Assembly (NCBI RefSeq): GCF_026107375.2
Contig: NZ_JAPCIA010000003.1
Coordinates: 186,001-250,000, forward strand
Reading direction: 5' to 3'
Origin: Sphingomonas sp. BT-65
Lineage (GTDB): Bacteria; Pseudomonadota; Alphaproteobacteria; Sphingomonadales; Sphingomonadaceae
Length of the DNA stretch: 64,000 nucleotides
Shown here one piece after another: positions 53,959 to 62,222 of the stretch. Every line of letters starts with the position of its first letter. Positions within the stretch are counted from its first letter, which is position 1. The notes below the pieces were generated by a model that made no database searches, was not told the DNA's origin, and was given only the letters and a program-made list of their open reading frames with translations. Position numbers and translations under genes: made by a program.

Positions 53959-55368
53959 ATGACGATGAAGCGGGTATTCAGGGCGGCGGTGATCGCTGCC
54001 GCCTCAGCGGGGGCGCTGTCGGTCGCCTCGGCGCAGCAGGCCGAGGCCCAGGCGCGGCCGAACATCGTCGTCTTTCTAGCCGACGACATGGGCTATCAGG
54101 ATTTCGGCGCGGCGGGCGACCGCAATGTCCGCACGCCCAATCTCGACAAGCTGGCGGCAGAGGGGCTGAGCTTCGATCGCGCCTTCGTCGCATCGCCGAG
54201 CTGCGCGCCGAGCCGCGCGGCGCTGCTCACCGGCTACATGCCCTCGCGCAACGGCGCCGAGGGCAATCACGAGATTCCGACCACGGGCGTGCCCAAGCTG
54301 CCCGCATATCTGCGCTCGCTCGGCTATCAGGTCGTCGCGTTCGGCAAGGTCGCGCACTACCAGACCACCGGCATGTACGGCTTCGACCGGTTCGAGCACG
54401 ACACGTTCCACGATCCCGACGCGGTGACCTCGGCACTCAAATGGCTGAAGGGTCGCACCGACAAGCGGCCGCTGGCGATCTTCGTCGGCAGCAACTGGCC
54501 GCACGTCCCGTGGCCCGAGACCAGCGAAGGCTATGCGCCCGACAAGGTGACCCTCCCGGCCAAGTCGGTCGACCTGCCGATCACCCGCGACGCGCGCACG
54601 CGTTACTATGCGGCGGTCTCACGGATGGACAAGGAACTGGGCGAGACGCTCGACCTGGTCGACCGCAAGCTCGGCAAGAACAGCTTCGTGCTGTTCTCCG
54701 CGGATCACGGCGCGCAATGGCCGTTCGGCAAGTGGAACCTCTACGACACCGGCACGCGCGTGCCGATGGTGGTGCGCTGGGCGGGCAAGGTGCGGCCGGG
54801 CACGAAGACCGGTACGATGGTGAGCTGGGTGGACATCCTGCCCACGCTGGTCGAGGTCGGCGGCGGCGAGGCGCCGATGGAGATTGACGGGCGCTCGTTC
54901 GCGGGCGCGTTCGGACCCGATGCGGCATCGTTCAAGGGGCGTTCTGAAATCTACACGACGCACAACAGCGACCTGAAGATGAACGTCTATCCGATGCGCA
55001 GCGTGCGCACGGCGAAGTGGAAATATATCGCGAACCTCCACCCCGAATATGTCTTCACCACGCATATCGACCTGCAGCCGCGCAAGGATGCGGGCGGCTA
55101 TTTCCCGGCGTGGCGGCGCGCGGCGCAGACCGACCCGAAGGCGCGCAAGATCGTCGACCAATATTATCACCGGCCGGCCGAAGAGCTCTATGACCTCGAG
55201 TCCGATCCCGGCGAGACGCGTAACCTCGCCGCCGATCCCAAATATCGTTCGGTGATCAGCGAGCTGCGCCTCAAGCTGGCGGGCTGGCGCGAGTCGCAGA
55301 AGGATGACCGGCCGCACAAGCACACGCCGCACCGCACCGAAGGACCGATCGACGGCCTGAAGGAATAG
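53959..55368 (+). CDS. Type I (formylglycine) sulfatase 1
   Basis: This 469-residue alkaline-phosphatase-superfamily sulfatase hydrolyses sulfate esters. It has a signal peptide ending around AQQAEAQA, the metal site NIVVFLADDMGYQDFG, and the signature SPSCAPSRAALLTG with Cys82 as the formylglycine precursor. Next comes GKVAHYQTTG, then the second metal cluster VLFSADHGAQWPFGKW and LYDTGTRVPMVV. The C-terminal DLESDPGETRNLAADP region is typical of S1 sulfatases. ATG 53959 has GGAAGG upstream. An ATG at 53965 is an alternative. It follows TonB receptor 3 closely and requires a maturase, supplied by the FGE gene at 39268. Substrate position and sugar are unknown. Confidence 0.92.
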   Translation: MTMKRVFRAAVIAAASAGALSVASAQQAEAQARPNIVVFLADDMGYQDFGAAGDRNVRTPNLDKLAAEGLSFDRAFVASPSCAPSRAALLTGYMPSRNGAEGNHEIPTTGVPKLPAYLRSLGYQVVAFGKVAHYQTTGMYGFDRFEHDTFHDPDAVTSALKWLKGRTDKRPLAIFVGSNWPHVPWPETSEGYAPDKVTLPAKSVDLPITRDARTRYYAAVSRMDKELGETLDLVDRKLGKNSFVLFSADHGAQWPFGKWNLYDTGTRVPMVVRWAGKVRPGTKTGTMVSWVDILPTLVEVGGGEAPMEIDGRSFAGAFGPDAASFKGRSEIYTTHNSDLKMNVYPMRSVRTAKWKYIANLHPEYVFTTHIDLQPRKDAGGYFPAWRRAAQTDPKARKIVDQYYHRPAEELYDLESDPGETRNLAADPKYRSVISELRLKLAGWRESQKDDRPHKHTPHRTEGPIDGLKE

Positions 55369-55379
55369 AGCGCAGCCGG

Positions 55380-56660
55380 CTACGCGGCATCGGTGCGGGG
55401 CAGCAGGCGGTCGATCGCCAGCACGCCGAGCGCCGATGCGGTGATGCACAGCGCGAGGAACAGCATCGGTGCGAGCGCGCTGCCGGTGGCCTCGCCGATC
55501 CGCGGCACGATCGTCTGGGCGACGAAGCCGCCGAGATTGCCGACCGAGTTGATCGCCGCGAAGCCGGCCGCCGCCCCGGCGCCGGTCAATACCCGCGACG
55601 GAAGCGTCCAGAAGATCGGCTGCCCGGCGAAGATCGCCGCCGCGGCGATGCACAGGGCGGCGAACTTGAGCGGCGCCCCGGGCAACAGCGTGGCCGCGAC
55701 CAGGGCGGCGGCGGCCACGAGCGCGGGGATCGCAATATACCAGCGTTGTCCCGGTTTCCCTGCGGCCCGGCGCGGCAGCCACCACAAGGCAGCGGCGACG
55801 CAGATCCACGGAATGACGTTGAGCAGCCCGTTCGCGCCGTTGCTCACCCCGAAGCCGCGCACGATCGTAGGCAGCCAGTAGCTCAACCCGTAAGCGGCCA
55901 GCGGGAACCCGGCGAATGCGGCGCAGAGCGCGAGCACGCGCGGATCGCGCAGTGCGCGCAGCGGATTGGCGTGCAGGTCGGGCCGCTGCTCGCTGGCGAG
56001 CTCGCGCGCCAGCCATTGCTTCCCGGCATCGGGGAGCCAGCGCGCGGCCGCCGGCCCGTCGGGCAGCCAGCGCAGCACGGCGGGAACGAGGGCGACCGCG
56101 GGGATGCCGGTGACGATGAACACCCATTGCCAGCCGCGCAGGCCGCCAAGCCCGTCGAGCTCGAGCAGCAGCCCGCCGATCGCCGCGCCGACCGCGTTGG
56201 CGAACGCGCTGGCGATCAGGAAGATGCCGATCGCCCGGGCGCGGTGCCGCTGCGGGAACCACAGGGTCAGCGCATAGAGCACGCCGGGAAAGAACCCGGC
56301 CTCGGCCACGCCGAGCAGGAAGCGCAGGACGTAGAAGCTCTCCAGCGACCAGGCGAAGCCGAGCGCGATCGTCACCAGGCCCCAGGCGCCGATGATGCGC
56401 GCGAACCACAGCCGCACGCCGACGCGCGCGAGGATCAGGTTGCTCGGTATTTCGAACAGGCAATAGCCGATGAAGAACAGCCCGGCGCCGAGCCCATAGG
56501 CCGCCTCGCTCATGCCGAGGTCGCCGACCATTTGCAGCTTGGCGAAAGAGACGTTCTGCCGGTCGATATAGGCGACCATGTAGAGCAGGCAGAGGAACGG
56601 CATCAGCCGCCAGAAAATGCGGCGGATCGTCGCCGTCTCCAGCATGACGTCAGGGTTCAC
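55380..56660 (-). CDS. ACS-family MFS transporter (sugar acid type)
   Basis: This twelve-segment inner-membrane symporter of about 426 aa belongs to the anion:cation symporter family, which includes galactonate, hexuronate and phthalate transporters. Motifs are LCLLYMVAYIDRQNVSFAKLQM in the first helix (YxDRxNxxFA type), GYCLFEIPSNLILARVG and RFLLGVAEAGFFPGVLYALT. The start is probably GTG 56660, overlapping the stop of the upstream GH43 (GTGA). An internal ATG lies at 56645. Being coupled to a GH43, it likely imports the product or an oxidised sugar. Specificity is unknown. Confidence 0.85.
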   Translation of the reverse strand: MNPDVMLETATIRRIFWRLMPFLCLLYMVAYIDRQNVSFAKLQMVGDLGMSEAAYGLGAGLFFIGYCLFEIPSNLILARVGVRLWFARIIGAWGLVTIALGFAWSLESFYVLRFLLGVAEAGFFPGVLYALTLWFPQRHRARAIGIFLIASAFANAVGAAIGGLLLELDGLGGLRGWQWVFIVTGIPAVALVPAVLRWLPDGPAAARWLPDAGKQWLARELASEQRPDLHANPLRALRDPRVLALCAAFAGFPLAAYGLSYWLPTIVRGFGVSNGANGLLNVIPWICVAAALWWLPRRAAGKPGQRWYIAIPALVAAAALVAATLLPGAPLKFAALCIAAAAIFAGQPIFWTLPSRVLTGAGAAAGFAAINSVGNLGGFVAQTIVPRIGEATGSALAPMLFLALCITASALGVLAIDRLLPRTDAA

Positions 56661-57721
56661 GGGCGGGTTCCGGAGGGCTTGCGCAGTCGTTGCGTCATCG
56701 GCGCCGGCGGCCCGATGCGCGGCTCGCCCGCGGCGGTCCACTCGATCCGCTGCATGTGCGGCGCGCGCCTGGCGGTGCAGCCCATGCCGGCACGCGGGTT
56801 GGCGTGATAGACGATCCACTGCTCGCGCCGGTCGGGCGAGGTGAAGAAGCCGTTATGGCCGGTCGCGAAGACGCCGTTGCCGCTGCGCAGCACGGGCTGC
56901 GGATGCTTGGTCCAGGTCGCCGGATCGAGCAGGTCGCCCCCGCGTTTCGCCGCGAGCAGGCCGAGCGCGTAATCGTCCGACCAGCAGGCGCCCGCCGAAT
57001 AGCTCATGAAGAGGCGGCCGGTTGCGCTCTCGAGGAATTGGGGGCCTTCGAGAATCTTGCGGCCGCCGCGGTCTTCCCACGGCTTGTCGGGCCGGGCGAT
57101 CACGCGCTCGGGGCCAGTCAGGGTCCACGGGTTCGCCATGCGGGCGATGGCGAGGCCGCTGACCTTGCCGATATAGGGGGAGTAGGCGAAATACCATGTG
57201 CCGTCCCGCTCGAAGACGGTGCCGTCAATCCCGGCGCGTGCGGTGTTGACCCGGCCGCGGTCAACCCATTCGCCTTCGAGCGGGTTGGCCATGTCATTCT
57301 CCAGCACGAAGATCGCGCGATGGGCATCGTCCTTGAAGCCCGCGGCGGTCGCTGAATAGTAGAGATACCATTTGCCGTCGATGCGGTGCAGCTCGGGCGC
57401 CCAGATCGAATGGGCATTGGGCCCGGAGGCAGGGGGCGTCCACACCACGCGATGCTCGGCATCAGCGAGGTTCGTGATGTCGGCGGTGCGCCACAGCGCG
57501 ATGCGGTTCCCGAGCGTGTGGGTGTAATAATAGATGCCGTCATGCGCGATCACCCAGGGGTCGGGGCCTGATTGCAGGATCGGATTGGTGAAGGTCGCGT
57601 CCGCGGCCTGCGGGTCACGGGCAACGGCTGGCGGTGTGGAGAGCGCGAGCAGGGCGAATGCGGCGGCGATGCGAGCGGCGGTGCGCCTGATGTTGGAACC
57701 CGAGCGGCCTTCAGCGTGCAT
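56657..57721 (-). CDS. GH43-family glycosidase C, exported
   Basis: This 354-residue propeller has a signal peptide (RIAAAFALLALSTPPAVA). Catalytic residues by family pattern are Asp in QSGPDPWVIAHDG, Asp in ARAGIDGTVFERDG and Glu in KILEGPQFLESATG. HSIWAPELHRIDGKWYLYYS and FMSYSAGACWSDDYALG are typical of GH43 arabinofuranosidase-like enzymes. ATG 57721 is preceded by GGAGAGG at 6 nt. It is coupled to the ACS transporter downstream by a GTGA overlap and is divergent from sulfatase 2, with an operator-like site between them. Confidence 0.88.
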   Translation of the reverse strand: MHAEGRSGSNIRRTAARIAAAFALLALSTPPAVARDPQAADATFTNPILQSGPDPWVIAHDGIYYYTHTLGNRIALWRTADITNLADAEHRVVWTPPASGPNAHSIWAPELHRIDGKWYLYYSATAAGFKDDAHRAIFVLENDMANPLEGEWVDRGRVNTARAGIDGTVFERDGTWYFAYSPYIGKVSGLAIARMANPWTLTGPERVIARPDKPWEDRGGRKILEGPQFLESATGRLFMSYSAGACWSDDYALGLLAAKRGGDLLDPATWTKHPQPVLRSGNGVFATGHNGFFTSPDRREQWIVYHANPRAGMGCTARRAPHMQRIEWTAAGEPRIGPPAPMTQRLRKPSGTRP

Positions 57722-57787
57722 GCCAATCCTCTCCAAAATCGATTGCGGAACATCGTGCGCCGGTGCATGGAGTGTATGACTTGTATT

Positions 57788-57802
57788 TATTATCATATCA
57801 AT
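57788..57802 (+). promoter_or_regulatory. Copy (9/12) of the shared operator between GH43-C and sulfatase 2
   Basis: TATTATCATATCAAT lies 66 bp upstream of the GH43 start and 15 bp upstream of the sulfatase start. The right AAT arm and ATC half are kept. It is a weaker match within a short AT-rich divergent promoter region. Confidence 0.35.
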
Positions 57803-57817
57803 GATGAGGGGGCGGTT

Positions 57818-59389
57818 GTGACGGGTGGGATGACGCGGCGCTTCGTTCTTCTCGCGGGTACCGCCATACTCGCGGCGCCCGCGCTGGCCGCCGCGCCCTC
57901 GCGCAAGCCCAATGTCATCGTGATCTATGCCGACGATCTCGGTTACGGCGATCTCAGCTGCTACGGATCCAAAACGATCCGTACGCCGCATCTCGACCGC
58001 TTGGCGGCGCGCGGCACGCGCTTCGTCAACGCGCATTCGCCCTCGGCGACCTGCACGCCCTCGCGCTACGCCTTGCTGACCGGCGATTATGCGTGGCGCG
58101 CCTCGGGCACGCAGATCCTGCCGGGCGACGCGCCTGCGATCATCCGGCCCGGCCGGTTCACGCTGTCCGCGATGCTCAAGCAGGCGGGCTATGCGACGGG
58201 CGTGGTCGGCAAATGGCATCTGGGCCTCGGCGACGGCAAGGTCGACTGGAACGGCGAGATCGCGCCGGGCCCGCTCGATATCGGCTTCGACTATGGCTTC
58301 TTCATGCCCGCGACGCTCGATCGCGTGCCGACGGTGCTGATCGAGAATCGCCGCGTCATGAACCTCGATCCGGCCGACCCGATCAAGGTCGACTACAAGG
58401 CCAAGGTCGGCGACGAGCCGATCGGCGCCGAGCATCCGGACCAACTCAAGTTCGGCGCCGATCCCGAACATTCGAACACGATCGTCAACGGCATCAGCCG
58501 CATCGGCTATATGGCCGGGGGCAATGCGGCGCGCTGGAAGGACGAGGAGCTGACCGATTTGCTGCTCGGCAAGGCGGTCGAGTACGTGACGGCGCGCAAG
58601 GACGGTCCGTTCTTCCTCTATTTCGCGATGAACGAGCCGCATGTGCCGCGCGCGCCGCATCCGCGCTTCGCGGGCAAGTCCGGCATGGGGCCGCGCGGCG
58701 ACACCATCCTCCAGCTCGACTGGACGGTGGGCGAGCTGATGCGCCGGCTCGAGGAGCTGGGCATCGCGGACGATACGCTGGTCGTGTTCAGCAGCGACAA
58801 CGGCCCGATCCTGTTCGATGGCTATGCGGACCGGGCGGTCGAGCTGGCCGGCGATCACCGCATGTCGGGGCCGTATCGCAGCGGCAAGTACAGCATCTTC
58901 GAGGGCGGCACGCGCGTACCGATGATCGTCAGCTGGCCGGGGCAGGTCCGCGCGGGGCATGTGTCGCGCGCGGTGATCAGCCATGTCGATCTGATCGCCA
59001 CGCTTGCGGCGCTGGTCGGACAGTCGTTGCCGGCCGATCAGGCGGTGGACAGCTTCGACCTGTTGCCCGCGCTGCTCGGGCAGAGCGAGCGCGGGCGCGA
59101 CCATGTCGTGCAGGACACCAAGCTGATGGTCACGAGCGGCACGACGGTCGCGAGCAGCGGCGCGCGCATTCTCGCGCTTCGCGCCGGAGACTGGAAATTC
59201 ATCCGCGGCAGCGTGGCGCCGCACGAATTCCACGGCAACCCGATCGGCACCGTGCTGCGGCATCAGCTCTACGACCTGGCGAATGACCCCGGCGAGCGCA
59301 GCGATCTCGCGGCCAGGCTGCCCGACCGGACCAAGGCGATGGCCGCCCGGCTCGACAAGATCGAACGCGACGGCCGCAGCCGGCCCTAA
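57818..59389 (+). CDS. Type I (formylglycine) sulfatase 2
   Basis: This 523-residue S1 sulfatase has the metal site NVIVIYADDLGYGDLSCYG, the signature SATCTPSRYALLTG with Cys79, GVVGKWHLGLGDGKVDW, FLYFAMNEPHVPRAPH, VVFSSDNGP and FEGGTRVPMIVSWPG. The KWHLGLG and NEPHVP motifs resemble galactose- or GlcNAc-6-sulfatase-like members, but specificity cannot be fixed. The N-terminus TRRFVLLAGTAILAAPALAA is twin-arginine-like. GTG 57818 has GAGGGGG 5-6 nt upstream. ATG 57830 is an alternative. It is followed by sulfatase 3 after 92 bp. Confidence 0.92.
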   Translation: MTGGMTRRFVLLAGTAILAAPALAAAPSRKPNVIVIYADDLGYGDLSCYGSKTIRTPHLDRLAARGTRFVNAHSPSATCTPSRYALLTGDYAWRASGTQILPGDAPAIIRPGRFTLSAMLKQAGYATGVVGKWHLGLGDGKVDWNGEIAPGPLDIGFDYGFFMPATLDRVPTVLIENRRVMNLDPADPIKVDYKAKVGDEPIGAEHPDQLKFGADPEHSNTIVNGISRIGYMAGGNAARWKDEELTDLLLGKAVEYVTARKDGPFFLYFAMNEPHVPRAPHPRFAGKSGMGPRGDTILQLDWTVGELMRRLEELGIADDTLVVFSSDNGPILFDGYADRAVELAGDHRMSGPYRSGKYSIFEGGTRVPMIVSWPGQVRAGHVSRAVISHVDLIATLAALVGQSLPADQAVDSFDLLPALLGQSERGRDHVVQDTKLMVTSGTTVASSGARILALRAGDWKFIRGSVAPHEFHGNPIGTVLRHQLYDLANDPGERSDLAARLPDRTKAMAARLDKIERDGRSRP

Positions 59390-59438
59390 TGTACAAATGC
59401 CGGGCGGTGCGCAACTAGCGCTTGCCTTCGCTCACGAT

Positions 59439-59453
59439 AATTATAAGATTTAT
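59439..59453 (+). promoter_or_regulatory. Copy (9/12) of the shared operator upstream of sulfatase 3
   Basis: AATTATAAGATTTAT lies 28 bp before the sulfatase start in a 92-bp gap. It is a weak match that could instead be an internal promoter. Confidence 0.35.
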
Positions 59454-59481
59454 AGGAAAAGAAGTGGGGGGGATTGTTTCG

Positions 59482-61074
59482 ATGCGTTTGTCCCGGATCG
59501 CCAAGCGGGCGCTGGCCCTGATGGCCGCAACGGCGGTGGCCGGATGCGCGCAGACCGGCGGTATCGATGCGCCGCGCCAGGCGGCGGCGCCCAAATCGGC
59601 ATCCGTGCCCACCGCCCAGCGCCCCAACGTCCTGCTGATCCTGGTCGACGACCTCAAGCCGACGCTGCGCTCGTTCGGCGACCGCACCGCGATCAGTCCC
59701 AATATCGACCGGCTGGTGGCGCGCGGCACGCGGTTCGAGCATGCCTATGCCAATCAGGCGGTGTGCGCGCCGAGCCGTATCAACCTGATGACCAGCCGGC
59801 GCTCGACCTCGACCGGCATCTATAATTTCGGCCAGAACCTGCGCGACTACATGCCCGACGCGGTGACCCTGCCGCAGGCGTTCATGCGCGCCGGCTATCA
59901 GGCGGAGAGCATGGGCAAGGTGTACCATGTCGGCCATGGCACGCAGGGCGATGACGCGAGCTGGTCGGCGCCGCCGATCAAGGACTATGTGATCGAATAT
60001 GTCGATCCCGCGAACGCCGGCAAATCGACGCGCGAAGAGGCGCTGTTCAACGAGATCCCGGTGCCGGCCGACCAGGATATCTTCAAATACGCCTCGACGC
60101 TGACGCGCGGCGCAGCGTGGGAAAGCCCCGACGTCGCCGACGACGCCTATGCCGACGGGCGCACCGCGAACCGCGCCGCCAAACGGCTGGCCGAACTCAA
60201 ATCGTCGGCGTCGCCCTTCTTCCTCGCGGTCGGCTTCGCGCGGCCGCATCTGCCCTTCTCGGTGCCCAAGCGCTATTGGGACCTGTACGATCCCGCGAAG
60301 CTGCCGATGCCGAAGTTCGAGCAGCTGCCCGAGGGCGCGCCGGTCTTTGCCGGCAAGGTCGGCGGCGAGATCATCGCCTATGAGCCGGTGCCCGAGAAGG
60401 TGGCCGGCAAGGACTATCCCGAGGCGCTCAAGCGCAAGCTGATCCACGGCTATTACGCCGGCGTCAGCTATGTCGACGCGCAGATCGGCAAGGTGCTCGA
60501 CGCGCTGGAGCGCGAGGGCCTGGCGGACAACACGATCGTGGTGCTGTGGGGCGATCACGGCTTCCATCTCGGCGACCACGGCATCTGGACCAAGCACACC
60601 AATTTCGAGCAGGCGGTGCATCTGCCGCTGATCTTCGCCGGGCCCGGCACAGGGCGCCCGGGAAGCGCGCCGGGGCAAATCGCCGAGACGGTGGACGTCT
60701 ATCCAACGCTGGTGAAGCTCGCGGGGATCACGCTGCCGGCGAGGACTCAGCCGATCGACGGCGCGGACCTGACGCCGGTGCTGCACGATCCGGCGAAGCG
60801 GGTGCGGCCCTATGCCTATCACGCCTTCAACCGCCCGGGCCGCATCGGCCAGGCGATCCGCACCGAACGCTACCGGCTCGTCCGCTGGACGCAGGAGGCG
60901 AGCGGCGCGCGCGCCTATGAGCTCTACGACATGCAGGCCGATCCGGGCGAGACGCGCAACATGGCCGATGCGCTGCCCAAGGTGCGTGCCGAACTCGAAG
61001 CCTATCTCGACGCGCAGCCCAAGCCCGTCCCGGTCGCGCTGAAGGCGCAACGCGCGGCGCAGGGGCGCAACTAG
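59482..61074 (+). CDS. Type I sulfatase 3, iduronate-2-sulfatase-like lipoprotein
   Basis: This 530-residue S1 sulfatase has the metal site NVLLILVDDLKPTLRSFGD, the signature NQAVCAPSRINLMTSRR with Cys95, GKVYHVGHGTQGDD, GFARPHLPFSVPKRYWDLY, and WGDHGFHLGDHGIWTKHTNF. VDDLKP, FARPHLPF and GDHGFHLG are hallmarks of the iduronate-2-sulfatase-like subgroup. A lipobox (AVAGC, Cys22) predicts a lipoprotein, so it is membrane-anchored unlike the other two. ATG 59482 follows a G-rich stretch. It heads a tight operon with the unassigned hydrolase (27-bp gap) and the double-propeller protein. Confidence 0.92.
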   Translation: MRLSRIAKRALALMAATAVAGCAQTGGIDAPRQAAAPKSASVPTAQRPNVLLILVDDLKPTLRSFGDRTAISPNIDRLVARGTRFEHAYANQAVCAPSRINLMTSRRSTSTGIYNFGQNLRDYMPDAVTLPQAFMRAGYQAESMGKVYHVGHGTQGDDASWSAPPIKDYVIEYVDPANAGKSTREEALFNEIPVPADQDIFKYASTLTRGAAWESPDVADDAYADGRTANRAAKRLAELKSSASPFFLAVGFARPHLPFSVPKRYWDLYDPAKLPMPKFEQLPEGAPVFAGKVGGEIIAYEPVPEKVAGKDYPEALKRKLIHGYYAGVSYVDAQIGKVLDALEREGLADNTIVVLWGDHGFHLGDHGIWTKHTNFEQAVHLPLIFAGPGTGRPGSAPGQIAETVDVYPTLVKLAGITLPARTQPIDGADLTPVLHDPAKRVRPYAYHAFNRPGRIGQAIRTERYRLVRWTQEASGARAYELYDMQADPGETRNMADALPKVRAELEAYLDAQPKPVPVALKAQRAAQGRN

Positions 61075-61100
61075 ACCAACGATCTCACAGGGGAGAGACG

Positions 61101-62222
61101 ATGCGCATATTTCTGGCGGCGGCTGCCGCGATGATCTGCACGAGCGGTTCGGCGCTCGCGCAAGGCGCGCTCGGCGCGAACTACAACGAGCATTTCGAGG
61201 ATGTCGACTATCGAGACCTTGAGAAGGCCGGGACTAAATGGGTCCGCATCTTCCTGCCGATGCCGCAGCTCGACCGCGGCCCCGCCGCGGAGCATGGCGC
61301 GGTGAAGAAGATCCTCGAGGTCGGCGAGCGTGGCTACCAGACGATCCTGACGCTCAAATATCCCTATAACCGCGTGCCCTTTCCCAAGGCCGACAGCGCC
61401 GAGATGGAGCGCCAGCTCGCGCGGACCGACGCGGTGCTGCCGCTAGTGATGGGCAAGGTCGACATCCTGATGATCGGCAACGAGCCTTTCATCGAGAGCC
61501 GCAAGCAGGACTGGAATCCCAATTTCAACGCCTTCTACGAGAAGCTGGCGAAGCGTGTGATCGCCTATCGCGCGAAGCATTGCGGCCCGAACTGCAAGAC
61601 GCGGCTCTACATGGGCGCGATGAACCAGCTGGAGAACCCGGTGTGGCGCAATGCCACGACCGACCGCTGGATGGCGTTCGTCAAGGAAACGCCCGAGCTG
61701 GACGGCGTGACCATCCACCCGCACATCCGTGCGATCGAGCAGTCCAAGGCGTTCGTCGGCTATATCCTGCCGCGCATGCGCCCCGAGCAGAAGTTCCTCG
61801 TCACCGAATTCTCGCTGATCTGGTGGTGGAAGGCGCAGATGACGCAGCCGGTGAACCCGGCCTTCGCTGACAAATATCAGGCGCCGCGTACCGCGCAGAA
61901 CTGGCAGATCGTGAAAGCGGCGCTGGAGATCCCGTTTCCCAAGGAACAATGGGACGATTTCCTGCGCATGAGTCCGTGGTTCGAGGGCCGGAAACATTAC
62001 CTGGCCAACCAGATGAAGATCTTCCGCGACACCGGCCGGCTGGCGGTGGCGACCTATGGCTTCAAGCAGGGCAGCTCGATGTCCGCGAAATGGGGGCCGG
62101 AGAAGACGCCGTGGCTGTTCAACAGCGTCTTCGCGGGCGCGACGATCCGCAAGAATCCGGATGGCAGCGCGGCGTTCAACTATGCCTGGATCGATGATTT
62201 CAAGCGGCTGCAGAAGAACTGA
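61101..62222 (+). CDS. Unassigned exported protein, putative clan GH-A glycosidase
   Basis: This 373-residue protein has a Sec signal (to SGSALAQ). I cannot place it in a named family. It looks like a TIM barrel with two candidate catalytic glutamates at the ends of strands 4 and 7: Glu128 in VDILMIGNEPFIE and Glu236 in KFLVTEFSLIWWW. Between them lie TRLYMGAMNQLENP and VTIHPHIRA, as in retaining GH-A enzymes. ATG 61101 has GGGGAGAG upstream. It lies in the sulfatase 3 operon and overlaps the next gene by one base (TGATG), so it probably acts on the same sulfated glycan. It could represent a new family or a distant GH5/GH39-type member. Confidence 0.6.
   Translation: MRIFLAAAAAMICTSGSALAQGALGANYNEHFEDVDYRDLEKAGTKWVRIFLPMPQLDRGPAAEHGAVKKILEVGERGYQTILTLKYPYNRVPFPKADSAEMERQLARTDAVLPLVMGKVDILMIGNEPFIESRKQDWNPNFNAFYEKLAKRVIAYRAKHCGPNCKTRLYMGAMNQLENPVWRNATTDRWMAFVKETPELDGVTIHPHIRAIEQSKAFVGYILPRMRPEQKFLVTEFSLIWWWKAQMTQPVNPAFADKYQAPRTAQNWQIVKAALEIPFPKEQWDDFLRMSPWFEGRKHYLANQMKIFRDTGRLAVATYGFKQGSSMSAKWGPEKTPWLFNSVFAGATIRKNPDGSAAFNYAWIDDFKRLQKN

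Noticed and set aside
57722..59263. N-terminal extension of the GH43-C frame across sulfatase 2
   Set aside because: Antisense to the sulfatase; the real GH43 starts at a signal peptide with GGAGAGG upstream.
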